Shown one piece after another: positions 47,327 through 58,600 of a stretch of DNA of 64,000 bases. Made by a program: the position numbers and the translations under genes. Where the stretch lies: assembly GCA_026545225.1 (NCBI GenBank), contig CM048849.1:6412041-6476040 (forward strand), written 5' to 3'. Numbering within the stretch: the stretch's first letter is position 1; each line of letters starts with the position of its first letter. The notes below the pieces were generated by a model. The model saw nothing but the letters and a program-made list of their open reading frames with translations. It was not told the origin of the DNA and searched no databases. The stretch comes from Cornus controversa. Taxonomy: Eukaryota; Streptophyta; Magnoliopsida; Cornales; Cornaceae.

Positions 47327-50300
47327 CGTTATCTCTCTTTGATTCTCTCTCTCAGAATTTTCTCTCTCTCCCCCTACGTACAACCGAAGAGATCTGTAAT
47401 AGAGAGAATATTTTAGGCATTTTAGTCTTCCATTAACGGCAAATTGACGGAATGGACTTATTTGCACAATTTGAAAAATGTAGGGGGTTCTTTAAACTTC
47501 AAGAGGGTCTTCTCACATTTTGCATATAAGAGGAGTTTTTTGCACTCTACCCTTTTTTTAGTTTTTGTAAGTGTATTTTAGACATTTTAGTCTTCTGTTA
47601 ACCCCAAAGTGACGGAATGTCCATATTTACACAATTTAAAAAATGTAAGGGGTTACTTAAATGCCAGGGGGGTATTTGCACAATTTGTATGTTGCTGGGA
47701 AGTTTTTTGCACTTTACCCTTTATCATTTCTATATTGCTCATGTTACTGGACTATTTGTGTAATATTTAATGTAAAAGATATTTACTGTGGCAAGGATAG
47801 TATTTACTACTTTTTTATTGAGAACGAGCTATGATTTTCATGCATGAGCCGCACGTGTTTTGCCTCTACTTTTGGAGAAGGGGCAAAGATAGATGAAATT
47901 AGGTTTAATCTTTTTTGTTTTGGTAATGTTTTAATTTAGGGATATTTTAGTACTTTATTATTTTAGGGTTTGATTATGATTTTGCCTATATAAAGGCTTC
48001 TATGTAACTAAGCAAATCAGCTTTTGATGATAAAAATATTATTGAGATTGAGAAGTCTTTCTGTGTTTTATTCTTCCTCGCTGTGCTTGCTCTTCTCAAT
48101 CTCTCTGTCTCTTTAGCTTATCTTTTCAATCTGCATTCTTACCCCTTTCGTCTGTAATCTGACCTCCTCCTTCTAGCTTCATCTCTTCTTCTACTTTCTC
48201 ATCCCCTGCTTTCATTCTGGTTCTAAATCTGTATTAAAACAGAGCTCCCTGTCCTGCATCAACTTGGGACAGGCACCTTTATGTGCTTGCTTGTCTTTAT
48301 GCGTTGTCTTCAATATTCACTAGCTGAATTCATCTATACTATAGCACCATAATATTGATTCTAGGTTTTATCTTACTTGTGCTCTCTTCGAAATTATAGG
48401 ACCAACTCTTTGAACATTAAAAATAATATTATGTTGGAATCTTTTGATGGAAAAGACAAAACATCTATTTTCTTATGCCCTAATTACAACAAAGGAACTA
48501 TGGCCTTAAATAAGGCTGTACAGCTTAAGAGAATTTGCTTAGGCAACCCCCCACACTTGACTAAAAGAAGAGCATTAACATGAAGGCTTTATGTGAACAC
48601 ATCATGAACAGATGTATTTTGTTTGGTGCATCCGAAGGATTTTGTGCCCCAGTTTTGTGATTTCATTTCCCTGCTAGTTTATAATATACTTGCTGTTTTA
48701 CTTTTTTGCAGAATTCAACAATACAGGTTGGTTGAGATGAAACTTCTGGCGCAGCAGAGGGATCTTCAGGTGTTTTCCTTAATTATATCCCTTCTCTGTA
48801 CCCAATACAATGTACATAGGCACATAGCATTGCTTTTAAGTTCAATTTTGCTAATTATTATTGCCTTGGCAAGAAACTAGATTCAACTAAATCCATTTTT
48901 GAACTTCTAAGATACTGGATTTTGATTTGGGGCTGAAGATGGATTGAGTCCATGCAAAATAAAAACCAAAAGTACAACAGATTAGTTTGTTCTTCTGTCT
49001 TGTTTATCTATGGACATAAATGCTGATCTTGTACTTAGAGAGAATAAAAGATGTCAGACCCAACTCTTTGGAATTTTGACTCTCGTTCGTGATTATGTGT
49101 GTAGTATAAGATATTACTTTGTACCAAATCCCCTTGATGAAAATGCACTACATGCAGTTCTTTTAGCACATCTGAGAATCAAAGTGCGCCAACACATAAC
49201 TGGTGTTGGGCTGTAGGTTCGTGCAACACTTCAACAGTTGTCCCACAAACTGCTTCGATATATGTGTGTAGAAGGGTATTTAGATGACTCTCTCTCTCTC
49301 TCTGTGGAGGAGGAATGCTTGTGTGGAACAAATTGGTAGGCCAATTACATGAACACTGGGTTGCATTGAAACATGTTAGAATCTTAGCAACGGCTTGAGC
49401 CTATTTTATATCCTTTAGTTGCAATTGATGAACTACATCTTTTCTCTCCTTTTTTCTTTTCTTCTTTTTTTTTTCTTTTTTTTTTTTTAATTCAAGTTTC
49501 AGCAAAAATTAACTTGATTCGGTTCTTTCAAATTATGATCTTGGTTCTTATATGTTAAATTATATGCCTTTGAAACTATTATATTTAGACAGTTGAATTA
49601 ATTGACCCTTAATCAAGTTTGTATTTAAATATTGTTATACTTTTTGTTCGCGTTTGTTAGAATTTTGACTTTCAGTTCTTGTTTCTTGTGGTTAACAGGC
49701 AAAGATCCCTGACATTGAGAAGTGCTTAGCTGTAGTTGCGACTTTGCAAGCTAAGAAGGTTACTGGTGAGGTTCGTTGTTGTAACTTTATGAATTCTTTT
49801 GAATATATCTTGTAGTTTGAGTAAACTCTTGCGTAACTGAACTATCAACTGATCCTTGAAATTGAGATGGCAGTTCACTTGTTCTTTTTGGGTGTGGGGG
49901 GCAAAGCTCATCACATTTTGTTTGATTCTTTTCACTTTAGATGCATGTTATTTGGTTTAGAGACCGATGTCAATTAAACTGGAAGTTGTTGTGATAGGGT
50001 AGTGAGGCACTTGAATTTGTGAGCACTAGCTAGTAGAATTTTTACACTTGGATACTGGTAACCACTGGCCTCTTGCTCACATCTACTAGGTCAAAACCTT
50101 ATACTCCTCGACCTCACAAAAATAGTCCTTTCTTTTTCAGATGTCCCTTATTGTTTGTGCAATGCTACGTTACATAGATTTGGGTACTTATGTTGGGTGT
50201 AGGTATCTGTCTAAGAGTCGGATTCTTCAAATCCCCAAGACTGAGTATTTTCATTTAAACGTAGAGTATTCAGCATAGGTACTTAACGTGTTTTTAAGCA

Positions 50301-53300
50301 ATAATATAACAAAAGGAACATAATAAAAGAGTTTTACAATTGCATAGTAATCTTGAGCCATTGGATCTGTTTGTTAGGTGAATGTCCAGCTAGACATGTC
50401 AGACACATATCCTATATACACTTTTGAGTAATGTGTGTCTGACACGGGTAATTCACACCTTTTTGAAGAGTCCATATATCATAGGTGCAATGAAATAAAA
50501 CATTATTTGTTGTCACCTTACAAAATACCCTTTATAATAAAATAGATTAATGTGTAACATATGAGTATGTTAATTAGGCCAGAAAATGGGGCAGGGTGTC
50601 ATATTGGAAAAGTAATCTTATGAAGTCAAGTGTTAATGCATTGACCGTCAGCTTGTTAGCTCAAGTTGTCTATCCTAATCCTCTGTCAGGGAAAGGTACA
50701 TAATTCAAGTCCTGGTTGAGATGGGATTGGGGGTTTTGTGTGGATGGAGGAGCAGTCCCCATCTATGTCACATGGACCTTCCTGTTTCCCTTCACCTATC
50801 CTAGTTGACACGACATAATATTGTTATGGGTATGAGATATTTGTTCGACACGCGAACCCAGATCGGGCACATGAACACTTGTATAATTATATAATGTATT
50901 TGAATGTGTAGTGCATGTCTTTGTACTTTTATCCAACCTCTGGACACAATTCCTCGTGTCATATGATTTTGGGATCTGGGGAGGTCCTACAGATACTCAG
51001 ACCTGATACTCGTATCCAAGTGATGTAACATAGGTCCCCAGTTTGTACCGTTGTGTTTGAAAAAGAAAAAAAAAAAAAACGGAATCATAAGTGTAATAAT
51101 TTCATTTCCTAGAAGAAGGAGCTTTTTCAAAGAGGATGATCATCACAAAAAGGAGGGAGTAAAGGTTTTCTGCTCTACCTTAACTCTGTTGGATTGTATT
51201 TCACTAAAGGGATTGCCAGTTGCAGGGTTATAATAGTTCCCACTTACATTATAATGTTTGTCACTGTCTGTCCTTTAAAGTCAGACATTTTCTTTCATCA
51301 TCATGTCATTAAAATGAAGCCTTAAATATTAAATTATTCGAGGAAACTACAATTCAGATAACTTGGACTTTAGCTTTAGAATGTGTATTTGAGGCTGACT
51401 TTTCCTCCTTTCAATTCCTCTCTATCTATAGCAATGTGTTCTGCTGTAGGCCTTTACCATTGGTCAAGGTTTGTTATCTCCTCTTTCCCCTACAATCTTC
51501 TACTTGGTTACCTCTCGGACTTGTATGAAACCTTCAATTTGTCTTCACTCCTTTTTTCTTGCTTCATGATATATATAGGAAATGACAAACCATCTAAGTT
51601 GACTTCCCCACCTCTTTCTGCTTGTTTACCTACCTTTAAGTTTTCACAAATGCATTCGCTTTGAACGTATCATTTCTAGTCTTGCCACTGATTTCTCATT
51701 TTATCAACATATCTATTGCCATAAAGCACAGTGGGTTTCTAGTCATTCAGCTCAGCATTCATTTGCAATCCTGTAATAAAATTGAAACTGCTTGACCTCG
51801 GAAGCCTATTCACGTGTAGGAAGCGATACCTGTCATCTTCACTATGAACCTGAGGTTTTCTATGCATAAAAGTCTTTCTGTTGGAAGGCTTATACATCAC
51901 CAAAGTAACACTCATAGTTTTTGGATTACATGATAGAATGATCTTTTCCGGTAAAAGTAATGATCTTTCCCTTGTATTCAGCTATAGCGTAACCTCTGAA
52001 TCTAGAGCATTTTCCCTTTAAAACAACCCTTCATGGCTCCACTTTGTTCTTGCTCTAATCTAAAGCACAACATCGGCTCCTCTTCGTTTCTCCTTGTGGA
52101 TGTTCAGGATTAAAAATCTCTCTCTCTCTCTCTCTGCGAATGGTATCACTGGACATTCATTTTATTATTTTATTTTATTTTTGTGTGGTAATGATTCTCC
52201 TTAGATGTGACATTGTATACATGTATTATTTTATGTTGACTTTTGTTTTCGGTAATTATTTTTTTATATTAACTTGTTAGATTTGCATACATTTACTGGC
52301 TTATTTGCACATATATGCATATGCAGAATGCTCCCACATTTTTTTGCTGGTTGAGATGCGTGCGAGTCTTCTGAATAGTTTCTAAAACTTATTATTATTT
52401 TTTTATTTCATCTATTCTTTTGTTAATAACAAAATAATGGAAAAAGAAATGAAACAAAAAAAGAAGTTTAGTGAATGCCCCATATTCTTCTTTCTAAATG
52501 GGTATCCTAGCTAAATTTGATAAATATTAGTTGTGGTGGAATTTCTTGTTTAGAATCTTTAGATAGTAAGAAACGAGTTCTCTATAGGCCAGGGGCAGAC
52601 CTAGAAATTTTTAGGGTAAATTACTCTGACCTCCCTTGAGGTTTGGAGTAATTACCATTAGATGAAAATTTTAAATTTTTTGAAGTCAACTTCCCTTGTG
52701 CTTTGAAGAAATAACAACCAACCCCTCTCCGTTAAAAGGTCGTCATTGGTGTTAAACAATTTTTTTTAAATACCAAAAATTCCCTTGAACAAATGAATTT
52801 AGGAGGGTGTAGTCAATTAGGATTTTAAAGGATTTTGAAAGACATTTTTTAAGTGACAGATTTATGTGAATTCATGGATTTTTATAGACTTCTATTATAG
52901 ACTTTAATTGTTTTGTATAGACTTCTATTAGAGACTTTGATGGATTTTTTTAGACTTGTATTGATTTCTTCAACCTATTTTATTTATTTTTATCCTTGAA
53001 TTCTATTTTTGCGTACAAGTAAACCAATGGCTCAAGTAGTAGTTATAATGCAAAATGGATATCATCTGATATATTGTCTAAAAATTATTGTGTATTGCAA
53101 ATATCCCAAGAAAGAGCGGGGATAATAAAGTAACTCACTTGATAAACACAAATTGCATATCAACCCTTTCTCAGATTTCAATCACACATTATGAAAAATG
53201 AGAAAAAAAGTACAGACTTTGCTTATAGGGTCTAGGTTAAATCATTAGTTAGATAATTGGAGAACCTTGAACCTAGGTTATGTTGGATTATTAATTGGAC

Positions 53301-54207
53301 TTCACAATCAATCTCTATGGCTTAAGGGATTGATCCATAACAAATAGCGTAGAGGGATTAATCTCTCCCATACTGCGAGAGATTGATCAATTTACCTAGA
53401 AACTCGAGTTTTACAAGTTTTCCTAATCCAATAGAAAGAGAATCTGAGTAGAGTAAAACCAAGAGAGAAAAAAAGAGTGTACCTTGAGATGGAGAAAAGT
53501 TGTTCGTATTCTGCAAAAAAAAAAAAAAAAGTTCACCAAAATCTACGGGGAAAAGGTTGGATTTGTTGTGGGCTTCGGTATTTATACATTCCACCCTCAA
53601 ATCCACCACTTAATAAAATCCTTCAAAATCTATGACTTTTTGAATTCACTTAGACTTTTGTACACTTTTTAAAAATCCTAATTGAATACACTCTCCTTAT
53701 TTGTTTGTCATCACTGATCATTATAAAATGACATATTTAAGCCTACGTTTTTGACAAAAATATCCTATGACAAACATATAAATGGTGCTTAAGTATATAT
53801 TTTATAAAATTTGTTCTTCACTAATTTTTAATTAACTATATATGTTTAACATTATAGCCGGGACTATGGCACAATGAACCACCCCCACCCATATCCTTGT
53901 CGTTATCACCACCATCAAACCCTTTGAATCTGCGACCCACAGCCACCAAATCTCACTCATCTCCATCATCAATTTCATTCTCCATCACCTTCCTCTTTCA
54001 AGAAAACTCTCTGATTCAATATTTATATGCTTTCTCTCTCTAGTTTATCTAATGTAAGTGGGTTGTCTGGAAATGGGTCTTCACATCTTCCTAAAAATAT
54101 GATCAATTAGAAATTTAAAACATTGAAACCATAGTCAGCCTCACCTCCATAAATCTCTCAATCTCAGCCCCACCATACAAATTAGAAAGACCCACACAAT
54201 ATATTAC

Positions 54208-54242
<35 letters not shown>

Positions 54243-54361
54243 TTTGGTTACAAGTCGCCGGAGAATATGGAGGCCGCCATCAGCGGGAGTTAGTTGGGTC
54301 GCCGCAGATGGTTTCATCTACTAGTGCGTGTGTGGAGAGAATAATGAAGAAGCAAATAAAA

Positions 54362-54437
<76 letters not shown>

Positions 54438-55611
54438 GAAGGTGATCTTGGGTAAAGATGGTGGTGATGGAGGGTGTATGGAAGAAAATGTGGAATTAGA
54501 GAGTTGATTTTATTTTTTATTTTTATTAAAAAGTTAATAAACTAACATATGGGCAAAAAGATCAATTTGTACCAAGTGGTGGATGTTTTTTGATTGAGAA
54601 ACTCTGACAGGAGTGTCAAAGGGGATGTCAGAGTAATATTTAAAAAAATTTCATCTCACAGTAATTACCCCAAACCTCAAGGGTGGTGAGGGTAATTTAC
54701 CCAAATTTTTATATAGGGGAGCCAAACTTGTACTATGTAATTAAAATTTATAAATTAATCATAATATATTTTTCTTTACAATATGAGTCTTAAATTTGTG
54801 TTCTTGATATAAAAGAATACCTAAGACCTCAAGACAACATTATTTATAAGCCGAAGTATTTACAGCCAACCATCATCATCCTTGCCTTAATCCCATATGA
54901 ATGGGGTCGGCCACATGAATTCTCTCTCTCCAATCTTTTCTATTACATGCCATTTCACCTACTATATTTAACTTTTTAAAGTCAGTTTAACCTCATCCCA
55001 TGTTAACCAATTTTGGCATATAGGAGTTTCTTCCACTTCTTCCTTTCGAGAAACTCGTGAGTACCAGAATTCAATGGGAAAGAAAAAGAAGAGGAAAAGG
55101 AGGAAGAGGGGGAGAGAGAGAGAGAGTACAGCTAATTGGCTGCGTTAGGTTGCTTCTGCCAGTAACTTTCTCTTGGTTGATCGAAGAAAGAAAAACTTTG
55201 TAGAGTTGTATAGTGACTTTGTGCATGAACGGATGACGGGGCCATTATTAAATTTTCAAGAAGTACTTAATAGTTAATACTTATAAGGATATATATATGG
55301 CATGTGTCTATATATATATATAGGGTTTTACAAAATTTTATGGCCCCCTGGTCCCTTCTATGTTCCGCCCTGCTATGGGGCGGCACTCTGCACTATTGTT
55401 GAAAAATAAATGTTATATTTGTGTTTTTAGCTTAATATCATTTAGCCTGTTAGATACGACTTTCTCACTCTCCCTTGTTGGAACTCCACTCTCCCTTGTT
55501 GTTGATGGAGAACCAAAAATGGTCTGAGAGCTTGAAGTGCACATGTTTCGCTTTTATTATTGGAGACATGGGAAAGATAGATAGAATTAGGGATTTTTAG
55601 GGATCTTTGTG

Positions 55612-55646
<35 letters not shown>

Positions 55647-58600
55647 GTAATGTTTTAATTTTTAGTATTGTAGGGTTTTATTTTTAGTGATAGGATTTGA
55701 ATAGGGTTTTGCTTGATGTATGTGTATATATATATGTGTGGTTGATACATTGTGAAGGCACTTTTCACGATTATTGATTATTATTCAGAGGTTTTCTTCG
55801 TCCTCTACTTCTTCTCTCTCATCCTCTCATTCCCAATCAATTTCAGTTTTGAAGTACCCCTACCCGCCCTGCATCAATTTTGGTATTAGAGCGAAAGATT
55901 CAAATTTATTCAACAATCATCATATAGCAATTGTCTCTGTTAACCCTACTGTTCATGCATAACCAAAACTCTACTGTTTACCACAATTTAAACCCATTTG
56001 TTACTGTTCATCAACCGAAACCTTAACCATTACCCAAGGCAACTAGAATGCTAACCACTGCCACCCACCACAACCACTCGCCATCTATCTGAACCCAAAC
56101 CCTAGTCACAAGGCCAATCATAGAAGCCGCAAGACCCAACCCACACAATCCTATTCACTGTTACCCTCACGAACAAAACCCACCATGCAAACAACCCCTA
56201 ATCACAAGGACACCCATCACCATTGATCACCATCGCCAGAAAACCATTTGGGTAACATGTCCACTCATCGAAACCCTAACCCCCACTGTCACAAAACCCA
56301 TACCCACAACAAACTCATAAAAAACCACAACCACCGTACCCAAGCAACCCAAAATATTGGTTGAAAATCATCTGCAACCCCAAACCCACAGCCCATCTCA
56401 CCCTTAGCTTCGGAACCTAAGCCAGCAATACCAACAAAAGCTTTCACTGTAAACCAGTTGTTGGAATCGTGTCACCATCACCACTGCGTTGTTGCGTCTT
56501 GCCGTCAAAATCAAGTCTTGTTCGTCATCTTCAGTCTTTGCTGGAATATTCTTGCGTTAGTTGTCACTCTCGCTGTTGTCATTGCCGATCAGCCGACGTC
56601 CATCGTCTCTGTCCACCATCGAATTTGGTAAGGGCAAGCTTTCGGTTTGTCTTATAACCCAAAGCCAACCCGATCCGCTATCTGTTTGCCCGGATCCAGT
56701 TCAAAGAAGATTTTCCCAACAGCCAGAGTTGGATCGTATTGGGTCATGTGGCCTGGCCCATTCCACTTCGCTCCAGCCCAACCGAGATTTGCATTTAACT
56801 CTTTTTGGATACAAGAACAAAAACAGTCTAGTTCTGGAACCAGTCCAGAACTGAACTAGCTCTGCAGTTAGCCAGCACAACTGTAAACCAATTTAGAGAA
56901 AAAAAAGGAAAAAGAAAAAACAAAATCTCTATTTCAAGTATTGGAACCATTTTTCATAGCTTTCAACACTTGGGAGCTACAAAGGACTTCGGAAAAGGTA
57001 CATGTACTTCGACTAAAATTTGTTATTAGTACTTTTATCCATTTTTTTAGTCCAGAAATTTGCAAAAAGGTCCATTGAACCACCCCAATTAACCATTGAA
57101 CCTATTTATTTGCTTCAATTGCTCCTTTATTCCTTCTCATTACCTATTATATGTTTCGTTTGCTTTCACCATATCCATTTTTATTTTATTATCTATTTCA
57201 CTTGAATTTTGCACCTAAATATCTACAACTAGTGCATGAATTCAGGCATAATCACTTTATTTGCAATTGGATTTCTTGCTTGTGCATTGTGCTAGTTTAT
57301 AAGTTGCTTACCTAATTCAATTTGAGTCATTTGTTGGCATTATCCTTAATCATTCTTATGTTTATACTATTCCTTTGAGATCAACATGACTACCCATGAC
57401 ATGTCTTGCAACATGGGTGACACATTTGTCTCCTCAAGGTTAAGGCTGGACATCAGAAACGATCACAACCATTATAATGATGAGTCCACATACCACTATC
57501 GGGACACTTTTGACAGTCCAAGATCATCGTGAGACCCTTACATGAGACAAATGAACTTTCGAGAGAGTCGAGTTCCAAATTCCCTTAGGCCTCTTCCACG
57601 TGTTCACTGTCGAGTCACAATTCATAGCTTTCCGCAAGAGGAAGACTCTGAGAACCTAGATGAGTTTGAACAATTGTTTGAGAAGGATCATCAGAGACCT
57701 TTGAGACCCCAGGATAAGTGTCACCATCATTCCCCTCAGAGACATTACCATGACCAGCCTAGGTACTATTCTGATGATTCGGGAAATATCACAAAGAAAG
57801 TTAAGGTCGATGCTCCTAATTATGATGGTAAGTTAGATCCTAATGCATTCCTTGATTGGTTAGCTGACATGGAAGACTACTTTGAGTAGTATAATACATC
57901 AGATAGTCATAGAGTGCGATTTGCAAAGATGAAATTAGTGGGATCTGCCAAGAAGTATTGGCAAGGAGTTTAAAAAAATTTAGAGCGCTTAGGTGATGAA
58001 CCTATTACATTGTGGGCTGAAATGAAACGGAAATTAAAAGAAAAATATTTTCCTGCTTACTATGGAAGTCCTCCAGTTGTCAATCCATATCAAGTCTCAG
58101 AACGTAGATATCCACCCAAGTATCTACATGACCTAGATGATAATGGACCATTACCAGAGCTCATGTAAAATCATATGGAAGATGAGACATGTAATAATGA
58201 TTGGACGAGCACCAACATAATTAGTACATATCTCAAATGTGGAGAAAGAGTTTGTAAAATAATTATAAATGAAGAAAGTTTAATAAATGCAGTGTCAAAA
58301 TCGGGTGTTGCTAAAATGAAACTTCAACCGGAACCTCACCTACATCCATATAGAATGGTTTGGGTTGATGAAACTTTCTTTGACTATTACAGAAAGGTGT
58401 TTAGTTCCTATTCAAATGGGTGATTATTTTGATAATATTTGGTGTGATATTTTACGCTTGACTGTAGCCCACGTGATACTTGGTCACTTGGATCTATGAC
58501 TTAAATGTGACTCACCATAGCAAGGAGAATCACTACTGCTTCAAGTATAATGGTAAAACTCTCCTGTTAACACTTGCAAAACGACTAGATGAGAATTCTA

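Larger units (their letters stand above)
52614..54702. mobile_element. MULE-like element, middle layer
   Basis: It starts GGGTAAATTACTCTGACCTC and ends with the inverse (GTGAGGGTAATTTACCC), arms matching over about 50 bp. A perfect 9-bp duplication AAATTTTTA flanks it (52605-52613 and 54703-54711), the Mutator length. No transposase remains. Inside are a nested Tourist-like element, an AC-repeat at 54220-54240, and (TA)n-(GA)n-(G)n at 54362-54440. Confidence 0.85.
52590..55372. mobile_element. hAT-like element, outer layer of a three-level nest
   Basis: It starts CAGGGGCAGACCTAGAAATT and ends CTATGTTCCGCCCTG, inverse-related with the hAT-type CAGGG start. The 8 bases outside are CTATAGGC and CTATGGGG (6 of 8 match), compatible with an old 8-bp hAT duplication. 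Apart from the nested MULE at 52614-54702, only ~690 bp remain, with no coding region. Confidence 0.6.

Noticed and set aside
46373-47416. Open frames rich in Arg-Glu or Leu-Ser
   Set aside because: They translate (GA)n and (CT)n microsatellites.
50640-50790. SINE-like sequence
   Set aside because: Only short box-like phrases match and no duplication is visible; kept as a note in the 50165 element.
56469-56859. Open frames of 62-97 codons before gag
   Set aside because: They lie in the leader of a retrotransposon and overlap in two frames without motifs.
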